Below, in pieces: positions 1-10,904 of a DNA stretch of 64,000 bases. The notes under the pieces were generated by a model. It saw only the letters and a list, made by a program, of their open reading frames with translations, had not been told where the DNA came from and searched no databases. The stretch lies in contig OX421505.1 in assembly GCA_949126835.1 (NCBI GenBank), positions 7,758,587-7,822,586 on the forward strand, given 5' to 3'. This stretch comes from Anisus vortex (Eukaryota > Mollusca > Gastropoda > Planorbidae). The position numbers and the translations under genes were made by a program. The first letter of the stretch is position 1. The number at the start of each line of letters is the position of its first letter.

Positions 1-3000
1 CTGTACTAAATAATGGAAGACATTTTTATTGATCCTAATAATTGGAAACTAGACATTATTACAAATTAATGATAAATTGTTCTTACATTATTTAATCAAT
101 ATTATTATGCTTTAGACTAGGGATTGGTAACCTACACCACGCGTGCTTAACCTGGTACGCATAGAAATATTTTGGCAAAGGCACTACCAAGACTCCCTTA
201 AATGCAATTCAAGTCTTTTCAATGAATGGGGTGCTAGAGCAGGATGATCTTTAGGATGTTGGCACGCTGAATGAATTAGGAATTCTACTTTGGCACAGTA
301 TTATTCAGAGTATTTAAAGTATTCTTAAACGTCTTCCACTACTGACTAGGCTGCAGAGCTGTTGACTCTCTTGTAGTCAATGATAAACAAACACAGTTAG
401 CCATTTTTTTAAGCTGTTTTATAATGTTATTGCGTGTGTCTTTAATCGTAGAGGAAGGGAGGGATGCATTTATGAATGTTTTTGTTAGCGTGGAACATCC
501 CAGTAGGATATGGACTACTGTTGATTAGCTTAGGACATTCCATGCAGTATATTGTCTACTGCTTGTTAGCTTAGAAACATTCCATTTGGATGTGGTCTAC
601 AGCAGGGGTCGGCAACCTTTTGCTAATGGTGTGCCAAACCAGGATTTCTAAATCCTTCAGCGTGCCAACAACCTAAATGTCAACCTGCTCTATTATACTT
701 GTTTTATTACTTTGTATAAGACAATTAATTTAACTCTTTAGCAAGAACAGGCCAAAAGCAAAGGAAATTTCTAGAGATAATCGTTAAAGCGTTTTAATAT
801 TTAAAATAGTGATAATCATCCTTTGTATTTGCATTGACAAGTCTTAACGTGTATGCATGCATAAAAGGTCACGTGCAAAAACATTTCCGTTCTTATTCGA
901 TCATTTTATTCGAAACAATGTCTGTGTGCTACTTTACTGGTTGTACTCAAATTTGTTGGGGATAAAAATTTATTTCATTTCCAATAGATGTTTACAAAGC
1001 AAAACAATGTATTGTGAAAGTCAGAAGGGAATAATCATCTTTTTAAAATATCAAACTTATTGCTTAATGCAAAAGAATTTTTGTTATTCGTTTTTATGAA
1101 TTTACGCATTTTGTTTTTCAATAACCAAGAAAACGCAACTCTTGTCTCATTTATTTTGTAAACAAATAAAAATTTAACGTCACGCGACTAACACTTGAGT
1201 ATTAATGATCGCCTGTTCACTTTTGATGTTAAAAACGGATTCCTCATAATTAATATTGTATCCTTTGTATAATTCTAAAAGACTAGAACTGGCCGTCGAG
1301 GTTGAAATCAATTGTCAAACACCAGCAAAAGCATGCTTTTTTTTTATTAGTTTAAAAATAGAACATGAAGTTCACGAACATTCGGGTTCAAAAGTTCACG
1401 CCTCATTAAGACTTGTCCATTTATACCAAATGCAATATTTATTAATAAACTTTCACATTTAAGGTTATTATTTTGTAAACTTTATCATTTGGCTGTCAAG
1501 ATGAGGATCTAGCAACTGCTAATTATTGATTATATTTTGTCCTCAGTTAAAACTTTATAACTGAGATTTTCTTTCATTTGATTAAGGCATTACCAAAACT
1601 GAAACCAATATGTCATAAAGGAATTGATACGTAGTAATCATACAAACTGGGTATTAATGTAATGTTTAAGAAATGTGCAAATAATGTTTTAGTCATATAA
1701 TATTTATATAATTTTCAGCTTCTTTTTACAGTTTGGTCATTATAAAGTTAAATTTTGTAGCTTATTTAGTCTTTTATAAAAGAAAAAAAAAGGAATATAA
1801 TATTAGAAATATTAGCGCAAATAAAACGGGTTAATTATCGCCCTTTAATTAAAATAAAGTTTCTAAACTTGATTCAATAGTGATGCCAAACAAGTTTTGT
1901 TTTGTAATATAACACATATTACTGACTATTACTGACTAAGTATTATTTCTTTATATAATTCCAGCATTATGGTATTCATTACGAGATTTAATAAGAGAGA
2001 TACAAATAATTTACGTTAAACATTTGTAAATAAAAATTTCCTGGAGTAATTGTTTGTCCATTTAACCTTAAGGAGTTTATCTTTCTAACATTAGCCTAAT
2101 AATTACAACAACTGCATAATTATAAAAAAACAATTCTTGGCGGTCTCTCACGTGCCATGGAAAATCCCTCGGCGCGCCAAGTTCGGCACGCGTGCCTTAG
2201 GTTGCCGACCCCTGGTCTACAGTTCATTAGCTTGGGATATTCCAGTAGGATTTGGTCTACTCTTTAATATGCGCGTGAATTGCGTCAGTTACGTGGGTGT
2301 CTTTTTGTTGTGTTGGTTCATTTTAATGTACACTTTTCTCTACTGTTTCCTTGTGGGAATATATTTATTCATTTAATTCTGTAAAAGGAATTCAGCATGA
2401 TTAAGAGTGCGTAGTATATAATAGTTTTTTTTAGGTTGGTCCCTTTCTCGTCAGGGTGCCAGCTTTTTCATCGGCTAGTGTGTCCCAATATGTTCAAATA
2501 TTCATTGTAAAGTTATGTTGATGTTGTATATATGGCAATGTATAATATGGGGGCAAAGTGGGCGAGCGGCAGCGCGTTGGACTGGCGATCCGAACGTTCT
2601 GGGTTTGAATGCCCGTGCAGACCCGGATTGTTTTTACGGGGTTTGAGGGTGCCCCTGTGTCTACCCAGCTCTGATGGGTACCTGACACTAGTTGGGGGTG
2701 AAAGTAAAGGCGGCTGGGCACTGTGCTGGCCACACATCCTTTCGTATGCTGTGGCCACAGAAACTGGGGAACGCCTCACTGTGATTAGTTTTGTCTCAAG
2801 GGTATACGTACAATGTAGTCCATTGTTTGGTATAATAAAGTGATTTTCTTAAATTTTTTGTGAGGCATTGTTAGAAAGATTTTGAAGTGCTGATTTCGAG
2901 TTGGCGAAGAAGACTTTATCTGTTAGATGTAGCTTCTTTTTGTTTCATCTATGTTCTATTTTCTCTACAGCAAAAATACAGGTCATTGATTTCAGCTAGA

Positions 3001-3888
3001 CAATGTTTGAAGTAGTTCTGACACAGTGCACGTACCTCGGTGCATTTTAGTTTTGTACGGGAAGAAATTTTCAGAAAAAATTCTAACTTCCCCGTCTACC
3101 AACACGTATTCTGCATGGAGGCATCTCATGAAATATATCTTATAAGTTTATCTTATAAGTTTACAGACGTTCCTTCTTAGTAGAAGATTATTACGTCCTC
3201 TAGGCCCAAAACTCCTGCAGGGCGACAGGGATCCGTCGGTGGCAGGGATAGAACCCGCGACGTGTCAGTTGGTTTTTGGTTGACAGTCCGATGAACTAAA
3301 CGCTGGACCAGCAGTTCATGAGAACTAGCTCGGCCACCTAACGCGCACTGTAAGATGTCAATCTCCATATAAATAGTTTTTAGTTTAACCAACCATGGCG
3401 CACGTTGTGACAGCTGCGTTTCTACAAGACCAACAGTGGAGATTGCCGTACCAGAACCATCCTACAATGGAAGCCTAAGATCTTTGTCCAGTCATGTGCA
3501 ATCTGGACTTTTGTCAAATCGCACCCCGACAAGGGGGGTTTATATGCTTTATATGCTTGTGTTATACCCAATGCATCTGTCCTAAGCCTTTAAAGTACCA
3601 CCTCAACAGTAACGTTACAATCAGTAACTAGTCGTATAAACACATTAAGTCAGACGCTAAAGATACAAGAACTTCACTTCATCTGCACAAATCTTTTAGA
3701 GTATTTCAAAACTGCCAACCCTGCTGTTACATGTTAATATATATGTTTAATAGCCAGGAAATTAAAGCATTTGAAAGCAATTGTAAACAGAGTTCTTCAA
3801 TATAAAATAATATTCAATTAATGACTAAATACTTACTTAGTACAGCAAGTGATATTACCAACATAATAGCAATACAAGATGCCATCAT
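1..3888 (-). CDS. CTL-A: secreted C-type-lectin-like gene, 5' part only
   Basis: Exon 1 coding part is 3837-3888 (minus). It starts with two consecutive ATGs (first A at 3888 or 3885) and encodes MMASCIAIMLVISLAVL, a hydrophobic signal peptide, ending in phase 1 before a GTAAGT donor at 3836. Exon 2 begins at base 5, after the same TTATTTAG acceptor used by CTL-B exon 2, and leaves the window at base 1, so only about five coding bases are visible. Intron 1 (6-3836) is homologous to intron 1 of the other family members and holds a hAT-like element and two SINE-like copies. The CTLD itself lies outside the window, so function is inferred only from the paralogues. The two-ATG start is unique to this copy; the paralogues have a single ATG matching the second. 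Confidence 0.72.
113..325. repeat. Old short hAT-derived copy (MITE-like) in CTL-A intron 1
   Basis: Starts with a degraded terminus (CTAGGGATTGGTAACC) related to the CAGGGGTCGGCAACC ends of the element at 603-2214, and shares the phrases GCTAGAGCAGGATGA and TTGGCACGCTGAATGAATT with copies at 13169-13345 and 55510-55700. All three lie at the same place in intron 1 of three paralogues, so the insertion predates the gene duplications. Confidence 0.55.
481..602. repeat. Few copies of a 40 bp minisatellite, split by a hAT insertion
   Basis: Roughly three units of a 40 bp repeat (core TCTACTGTTGGTTAGCTT and GGACATTCCAGTAGGAT). The array resumes at 2215 after the hAT-like element. The same unit is expanded to about 16 copies in CTL-D intron 1 (55865-56530). 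Confidence 0.7.
603..2214. mobile_element. Non-autonomous hAT-like element with exact 8 bp target duplication
   Basis: Inverted termini CAGGGGTCGGCAACC at the left and GGTTGCCGACCCCTG at the right, flanked on both sides by GTCTACAG (595-602 and 2215-2222). An 8 bp duplication with CAGGGG-type ends is the hAT signature. No transposase is visible. Without the nested element at 834-1419 it is about 1.03 kb, close to the related 1136 bp copy at 27289-28424. It lies inside the 40 bp minisatellite in CTL-A intron 1. Confidence 0.85.
834..1419. mobile_element. Small TIR element nested in the hAT element (copy 1 of 3)
   Basis: 586 bp bounded by TTGACAAGTCTTAA and TTAAGACTTGTC. The sister hAT copy (27531-27545) has the empty site TTTGCATTTATACC, which fixes the insertion boundaries. 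Other copies are at 16253-16885 and 46311-46857 in the opposite orientation. No coding capacity is seen. The empty sites fit either a 2 bp AT duplication or clean insertion between A and T. Confidence 0.75.
2545..2800 (+). repeat. tRNA-derived SINE-like repeat
   Basis: Starts with a tRNA-like block: an A-box-like GTGGGCGAGCGGCAGCG and a B-box-like GGGTTTGAATGCCC, then a body ending near CTGTGGCCACAGAAACTGG. Related reverse-orientation copies are at 9070-9260 and 44318-44460. The source tRNA was not assigned. Confidence 0.55.
3155..3335 (-). repeat. tRNA-derived SINE-like repeat, second family
   Basis: On the minus strand it reads GGTCCAGCG.TTAGTTCA (A-box-like) and GGGTTCTATCCC (B-box-like), then GTCGCCCTGCAGGAGTTTTG and an AACTTATAAGAT tail. 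Close copies are at 42188-42362 (minus) and 46090-46268 (plus), and a fragment at 35905-35965. Confidence 0.6.
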
Positions 3889-4640
3889 GAGTCGTGTGTT
3901 TATTCCAGCAAACCTCAATGTTGAATGTGCAGCAATACTTTGTTCTAATGTTATTTGAGACGTGAACTAAAGATTGACCTGTCAACATATACTCTTGGCA
4001 GTGGCGTATCCAAAATTAAAATGTAAAGGAAGGAGGCAGATAATGCAGTGTACGCTGGTACAGGTTCTTTGGTGTGGAGGCGGAAACAAAAGTAAAAGTT
4101 TGTGGTGTTGTTGTGAAGGAGGGGGAAGAGATGTTTGTAACCCAATGTACCGGTGCTTTAAAATCTGTATAACTTTCTTATAACTGATTTTAATTGACTG
4201 TTTTGGAACCAAACATGTTGTAGGCCTACTTTTGGGTGTAGTTGGAATACGCCATTGATTCTTTGTCTCATTTCAAGTAAGTAATTTATTTATAATAGAA
4301 AAACATCAACAACAGTGTATGTATGTCGACCATTAGCCAACTACGACTTATAGAAAGAACTGACGGAAAGAGAAAGAGAGAGAAAGAAAGAAGAAGAGAG
4401 TGAAGGAACAAGGGAGAAAACGTTGAGAAAGAGAGAGGGGAAAGAGGGGGAGAAAGAGAGAGAGAGAGAGAGAGAACAGACATGACATGATTTACCAATA
4501 TACACCAAAACTAAAGGCCACACTACATACTGCAATTAAAACTACATAATTAACATATCACATTATTTAGTCTCTCATCAAAGGAAACGCTATCGTATTA
4601 AACTCAATTTATAAAGAAAACATCGATTATCTTCTCTTTA
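3889..4640 (-). promoter_or_regulatory. 5' flank of CTL-A, conserved among paralogues
   Basis: The stretch upstream of exon 1, including a GA-rich tract (about 4372-4475) and the block around TGATTTACCAATATACACC, has counterparts upstream of CTL-B (16041-17070), CTL-C (29911-31300) and CTL-D (59093-61160). It probably carries the 5' UTR and promoter. No TATA box or transcription start was assigned with confidence. Confidence 0.4.
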
Positions 4641-4836
4641 ATTTTTTCACAGCCACGGTCGTCTTCCCCTCACTGACTTACCTCACTTCTATGCAGTCAG
4701 TTTATTGCGTCCTACGCTTGAGTTTATCCATACTTTAAAGTTCCATTAATGTTTTTGTGGCCTTAAAGAATAGTTGTAAAAAGTTTAAATGCAGAGTCCT
4801 AGTTCCTCCTTTAAACAACGTACAATTCTATGGCTG

Positions 4837-5030
4837 TTTACATTTGTACTTTGTTACACTCTTATCTTATATATTACAGATGCAGCCTCTATAAAGAAGA
4901 CTATTGCGTCAAATCTACGACTTTTTACATTTGTACTTTGTTACAATCTTATCTTATATATTACAGATGCTGCCTCTATAAAGAAGACTATTGCGTCAAT
5001 TCTACGACTTTTTTTACATTTGTACTGGGT
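4837..5030. repeat. Direct duplication, about 87 bp, two full copies
   Basis: TTTACATTTGTACTTTGTTAC recurs at 4837 and 4924 and partly at 5013, with near-identical intervening sequence. The matching place upstream of CTL-D (about 61260-61370) has a single copy, so the duplication is local. Confidence 0.75.
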
Positions 5031-5130
5031 TACAAATTTCATGATAGTGTTAGATCAGTCTGATACTTTCAAAGTGGTATTTTAAATTTTCAGTTTGGTT
5101 TTGTTTGAACAAATAAGATTTCCTAACAAG

Positions 5131-5132
<2 letters not shown>

Positions 5133-5213
<81 letters not shown>
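5133..5213. repeat. (CT)n microsatellite, 81 bp
   Basis: Uninterrupted TC dinucleotides from 5133 to 5213. Confidence 0.97.
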
Positions 5214-5215
<2 letters not shown>

Positions 5216-6692
5216 TATTTATATATACATATATATACATAATTAGATTTAAACTCCGAACTTCAAAAACAAACCTAACATTATAAAATAACTAGTTTTA
5301 AACTCCAAACCCCAAAAACTAAACTAATTTGGCCTCCTTACATATTTAGATTTAAATTGTATGCTTCTAATTAGAACGGATTTATGCATGGTGTAACTGT
5401 CTAGGACTGGTTCACTTCTAATAAATAACTCATGAAGCCGCTTGATAAATTATTGGGTCCATAAAAACATTGAACGCATATGCACACGTTTCCAGTATAA
5501 TCTATGCACAGATGTAGTCCCAATCATTTATATTTTTTATGAAAACACGTTCAGCGTAAGCTATCAACCGGGTTGATGTTCACAGGGGCGGTAGATGTGC
5601 GTAGAAGCTAAAGTGTAAACACCTCTGCTGTTTGAATTACCAAAAAAAAAAGATATTTTGTAATATAATAACGGTTATATTAAGCTCGATTAAGAAAAAA
5701 AGAAATGAATTGACTCTTAATGTATTGACCTATATGTCTACTATGTAAGTGTGAGTGTAAAAATATTCCAATGCTTTTTATTTACTGTCTTTATGTGGGT
5801 CAGTATTTTTAAATTCTAGTCATCACTAACAAAGCAAGATTTTGGCGCTATTTGAAACATACATTGAAGAAAAGCGCCCCACTTACTAAAAAAAATTAAT
5901 AATTCCAAATAAATTCATAATATTTATCTTTATATATTCGTTTTTAAAAGTAAATTTTTGGAAAGATACAAAAGTATTTCTTTTTATAGTAATATTAGTA
6001 TCATTCAAATATATTCTTTCGCGGTTTAAAAATGTTTAACGAAGGTTAATATTAAAATATTGTGTTTTCAAATGTATTTTTTTTATATTAAAGTGACGAC
6101 AGAGCTTGTCGGCCAAAGCTGGGTGGCAAGTAGATCCAGACTTTCGGGCCAGATATTGAGAAAGATTTCGGGACAACGGTCGTCAGAAAGAAACGAGGCA
6201 CCTCCAGAAGCGTGGAGTCAACAGATACCATCGGAAAGTTCTGCAAAGCCCATCTTAAATGGCTCAGCGCTGGTAGGAAGAAGAAAATAATCGAGACAGA
6301 AGAAACAGAGAAGTACTATTTAAATGGGTAAATCAGGCTGTCTTTCATTGCTTCCCTAACAGCTTTACAAGACAATTGACGAATGGTAAAAGATGATACA
6401 GCAGACCCCCCCCCCCCTTTGTTTTTCACTCTAGGGGTTATGGAATAAGTGAAGGTGAAGTGACCATCTGAATCCAAGCAACTCTAAGCGTTGCAAGACA
6501 TTGAATGGCTCCATTAAATTATGCATTTTGTTCACTTTTGAACCACTTCTAGAATATCATGCAGATTCTATATTCTGTATCTATGCGATCAACTTCATCC
6601 ATTTTACTCGTTGTAGTGTGTAGTGTAGTGTGTAGTGTGCAGTGTGTAGTGTGAGCACACATTTGTTGTTTTTTTTTTCATTTTTTTTTTCA

Positions 6693-6733
6693 GACTAGCA
6701 GGTATTTGCCCGGTCCTCCGAACCGGCTAAATG
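6693..6733. repeat. Short hairpin repeat end
   Basis: ACTAGCAGGTATTTGCCCGG then TCCTCCGAACCGGCTAAA; an inverted copy is at about 37562-37602. The CCGG...CCGG arms can fold into a stem. It may be the terminus of an unidentified transposable element. Confidence 0.45.
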
Positions 6734-7182
6734 TACAACTACAAAGTTTATTTTTTGATTGTGACACTAATTTAAAAGTGTTTTTATAAAGGATACTAGG
6801 GGAAAAGTGTGTTTGTATTCGAAACCCTCTGCAAAGTGCCAATTAATATTCCTAACTATGAGATGCACCTTTTGATTGTATGAAAGGTTTCAATGTCGTT
6901 TTCCTAGCGGGAAAATTTAGTCATAGAGGCGTTCTTTTTTTTATGTTAGCGTTAGGCCAATTTTTTTCTTTTGTAGATAGCATTATCGTTACTCTGTTTT
7001 GAAGCCCAAATTGAAGCTGTGGGAGATTGGGGGGGGGCGTACTTTTAAGAAAAGGGTTACATCATTATCAATCTTTTATTCAAAATACAATAAGGTTGTA
7101 GGCGTGACAATAGATGATGATGATGTACCGGTATATTGAAATTGAAGATTTAAAAAACTACAATTTTTTTAACTTGCATCAT

Positions 7183-7192
7183 ATTTTATTTC
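7183..7192 (-). promoter_or_regulatory. Candidate polyadenylation signal of CTL-B
   Basis: AATAAA on the minus strand inside a block (AAATAAAATATGATGCAAG) that also occurs downstream of CTL-C (about 19639) and CTL-D (about 42570). Conservation across three units supports use as the family 3' end signal. Confidence 0.45.
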
Positions 7193-7235
7193 TTTTTGTA
7201 TCGACGAAGTTTTTCTTTTTTGTGTAGGAGTTGAG

Positions 7236-7625
7236 TTGCTAGTTGAGAATTGACTGTTGACTTGCTAGTTGATGTTGACATTTGACTTGCTAGTTGATGT
7301 TGACATTTGAGTTGCTAGTTGATGTTGACATTTGACTTGCTAGTTGATGTTGACATTTGAGTTGCTAGTTGATGTTGACACTTGACTTGCTAGGTGATGT
7401 TGACATTTGACTTGCTAGTTGATGTTGACATTTGAGTTGCTAGTTGATGTTGACATTTGACTTGCTAGTTGATGTTGACATTTGAGTTGCTAGTTGATGT
7501 TGACACTTGACTTGCTAGTTGATGTTGACATTTGACTTGCTAGTTGATGTTGACATTTGAGTTGCTAGTTGATGTTGACATTTGACTTGCTAGTTGATGT
7601 TGACATTTGAGTTGCTAGTTGAGAT
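7236..7625. repeat. 25 bp minisatellite in the predicted 3' UTR of CTL-B
   Basis: About 15 copies of a 25 bp unit (TTGCTAGTTGATGTTGACATTTGAC or G), with the final base alternating between C and G in a two-unit pattern. The equivalent 3' regions of CTL-C (20270-20400) and CTL-D (42610-42740) have only one or two degenerate units, so the expansion is specific to the pseudogene copy. Confidence 0.9.
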
Positions 7626-9069
7626 TTGAGTGTTAACTTACTAGTTCAGTGTGGAATGTTGATTTACTAGTTGTTTTTTTTAATTGTGAATTCGGGCTTT
7701 TCAAAAACGAAATTATTTCTCTCCCAACACAATAGATCTTCAAATTTATCATGGTAACCGTAGATAAGGCCACACGAATTTGCAAACATATTAGTTGCTT
7801 CACCTGTGTAAAGAAATACGGTAAGTTTTAAACTTAAAAAAAAACCAGTTAACTGAACTCTTGAACCCATATCTTGCTGGCGTCTTTTTTTCAGGACACT
7901 TCGTAAAGCGCGATTTAAGACAAAATTAGGTTAATAGTTTGCAATTTTTTCAGTGAATGTTTTATAACATATACTGATCTATCTAATTATTATCTTCATT
8001 TGTCTGCTTTTGGTTGTTTGTTTGTTGTTATTTGCGCTCGAAACAAATTTAATTTTTGTCTTGTGTTTGATAAAATTGCGGAAAAAAAGTTGTCTGAAAA
8101 TGTGAAATTTTGTTTACTGAAAATGATAAAAATGGACTTATGCTTTAACATAACCTTATTCATTAATGTTCGTAGAAGGCATAAACATAGATATTTAATT
8201 TAATACAATAATAATAATTACACAGAGGTGTTAAAACCATCTGTCCTTAGTTGCCTTTTGAGTTTTTAAGACATCCATTCAAGATTGATTTTAAAGTAAT
8301 CGATATTTAAAAAGCAAAAGTTACAGCGTTATATCCAGTGGGTGGGAGAGGAAACGTCAAACAGTTAAAATGAAGTTTTGTTGAAATATCAAGTATCGAC
8401 CATGTATTCAATGAAATATTGGTTTTAGTTAGTTTACTTCAATTACCTGGAGCCCAATATGTCCTGTAATCCTTTCTTTCCAAAACAGTGCCGTCATGCC
8501 ACGCCCAATGATTTTGGATAGACTCCAAGCCAACTCAATACAGATTTTGTCTAGCTCTTTAACGTACATTCTTCATCTTCATTAAATCATGCGTGTTGAA
8601 AACAGCCAGTCTTGATCCCCTTTCTGTGTAAAGAAAACAGCTATAATAAGATGGACCGCTTGCTCTATTTTTTAAGTTTAAGTGTTGTTGTTTTTTCGTG
8701 CGCAGCCAATAACGTTGCCCTAAACGACTCCTATACTTGCCGATACACGTTTGATATATACAACTCTTGATTTTAATCTGATTTTTCCATGGAGAAAATC
8801 ATAGCGAATTACTTAACCGGAAGTGTAGAGGATAGGGGGCGATCGGAAATTCCAAAACAGAGTGTTTCAAGTATTATCAAAGCAACCGGTCCATCTTATT
8901 ATAGTGTTTCATAAAGAGAAAACAGATAAAACAATAAAATTCTCTCTAATGTATTCGCTGTTAAAAATAGCTGAGATCAAACGTAAATATTTAGAAAAAC
9001 GATATCATATATTGTCGACACAAATAATCTCTAAAAAATAGTATCCCTTCGGACTAATTTGATCACAAG

Positions 9070-9260
9070 TTTCTGTGGCCACGCGTATTAGGAGATTGTG
9101 TGGCCATCACAACGCCCAGCCGCCTTTACTTTTCCCTGAATAATATCAGGTACCCATCAGATCTGAGTAGACTCAGTGACACATTACAGACCGAGGAAAT
9201 AACCGTATATTTCGCCAGTCTAACGCGCTGCAGATCGTCCACCGTGCACCCAAATAATTC
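9070..9260 (-). repeat. SINE-like copy in CTL-B intron 2
   Basis: Reverse-orientation copy of the family at 2545-2800: starts TTTCTGTGGCCAC, contains GCCCAGCCGCCTTTACTTT and the tRNA-like end TCTAACGCGCTGCAGATCG. Confidence 0.5.
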
Positions 9261-9349
9261 CTATTCCGTATATAAATATAAATAAATAGCGTTGAATTAT
9301 TTCTCAAAGTAATTCTGAAATACAATTAAATAATTGGTAGTGGGCAACC

Positions 9350-10310
9350 ATGAGAGTACACAACATAACTTTAAACATTGGTGCAGTCATCAAAAGCATG
9401 TATGACAAGGCTAACAGTGCAGTTCTCCACATCGATGTCACTGAAAACTGGTTCAAAACAACCATTGGCGTGCGTCAAGGGTGTCTACTCTCTCCAACAC
9501 TCTTCAATATTCACCTAGAAAGGATCATAACGGATGCACTGGATGACCGTGTCAGGACAGTCAGCATCGGTGGGAGACAAGTAACCAATTTTTGATTTGC
9601 CGATGACACAGATGGCTTAGCTGGAAGCGAAGATGAACTGAAGGAGTTAAGAGCCAAACTAATCAACGCTGAAAAGACCAAAGCTATGTCAAACAAAGAG
9701 TTTTAATCCGAAATACAAGAGGGCGGTTAGAGGCGCGAGAAAGTCTCCTCTTTCAATTATCAGATTCTGGGATCCATAATATCCGTTGTAGTGTCTAAGC
9801 CGTAAAATCTTGCAAGAATAGCCCAGACAACTTCTGCACTTTGCAAGCTAAATAACATCTGGCGAAGCTAGAAAATCTTTGTACTCGAGGATTCGACAAA
9901 TACGCTCCCTGGCGATGTCAGATTTTATGTACGGCTGTGTAACATGCACACTTACAGCAGATCTCCAGAAAAGAATCAGAGCCCTGGAAATCAGATGCTT
10001 CCGTAGAATTTTAAACATCTCCTACAAACATCGAGTTACAAATGAGGCTGTCGGTGAGCGAGTCACAAACGTCATCGGCTCTCACGAGGATCTACTCAGC
10101 GCCATTTAATGCAAAAAAACTCATATGGTATGGACATGTGGCAAGATCCGAAGGCCTGGCGAAAACCACCCTGCAGGGCAAGGGTAGAAGAACGCGAGGC
10201 AGGCAGATAGACCATGGGACGATGACATGAAGGAGCAGACCGGCTTTTGCAGATTCCCAGAGGGCAGTGCAGGGCTGAGACGAAAGGCATAAAATAATTC
10301 AACTGTCAAA
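9350..10310 (+). mobile_element. Decayed non-LTR retrotransposon (LINE) fragment, RT and C-terminus
   Basis: Translation at 9377-9594 gives RT motifs: WFKTTIGVRQGCLLSPTLFNI, then IGGRQVTNF and a stop, followed by FADDTDGLAGSEDELKEL. The FADD is the RT catalytic motif. After a gap, 9879-10230 gives the LINE C-terminal pattern (YGCVTCTLTADLQKRIRALE, ILNISYKHRVTNEAV, WYGHVARSEGLAKTTLQGKG). Stops and frameshifts separate the parts. A related 3' fragment is at 61440-61900. It lies in CTL-B intron 2, opposite to the gene. Confidence 0.85.
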
Positions 10311-10616
10311 AAATTGTGTCCCTACAACCCTCTCTTGGGTTCTGGGCTAGGTGAAGGTGAAGGATGGTGGGGAATCGGTAGTATCTGCTTTCTTGATAGC
10401 GCCAGATAGCACACTGTATTTCGACCCATACTCAAAAACGTTACATGACAGTTATTTTCACTGCTTACCCGTCCAAACAAACATATTGAGTAATTTTCTC
10501 TGATTGCCGATCAGTACTACAAGCTGCATAGTGAATGCCAAGATATCAAATTAAGGCCAATCAAATCCCTGTTCTGGAAAATCAACTCTTTCCTCGTTGC
10601 CTTTGCCGTCAAACTC

Positions 10617-10876
10617 ATACTACATACTACATACTACATACTACATACTACATACTACATACTACATACTACAAACTACATACTACATACTACATACTAC
10701 ATACTACATACTACATACTACATACTACATACTACATACTACATACCACATACCACATACTACATACTACATACTACATACTACATACTACATACTACAT
10801 ACTACATACTACATACTACATACTACATACTACATACTACATACTACATACTACATACTACATACTACATACTACA
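10617..10876. repeat. (CATACTA)n heptanucleotide tandem repeat
   Basis: About 37 copies of a 7 bp unit with a few substitutions (near 10673 and 10745-10755). Because 7 is not a multiple of 3 it reads as a low-complexity ILHTTYY pattern in all frames; it is not a gene. Confidence 0.95.
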
Positions 10877-10904
10877 GTGGATCCCATTTCACAATAATAT
10901 AAAA

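Larger units (their letters stand above)
5214..7235. other. Intergenic region between CTL-A 5' flank and CTL-B 3' end
   Basis: No convincing gene. 5285-5560 and 6200-6560 are paralogous to 62280-62700 and 62750-63060 upstream of CTL-D, and partly to 17285-17600 and 33230-33340. The two aligned copies differ by indels that are not multiples of three, which argues against coding. Short TGTAGTG repeats lie at 6603-6655, a poly-C run at about 6407-6418, and a hairpin-forming repeat at 6693-6733. Confidence 0.5.

Noticed and set aside
4789..5085. 98-codon plus-strand ORF with an internal repeat
   Set aside because: Explained by the roughly 87 bp direct duplication of non-coding AT-rich sequence; the paralogue upstream of CTL-D is not open.
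9100..9285. 61-codon ORF beginning MAITTPSRLY
   Set aside because: Falls within a reverse-orientation SINE-like copy.
10535..10902. Long open frames with ILHTTYY repeats
   Set aside because: They are read-through of the 7 bp CATACTA repeat, open in several frames at once; no codon bias or homology.
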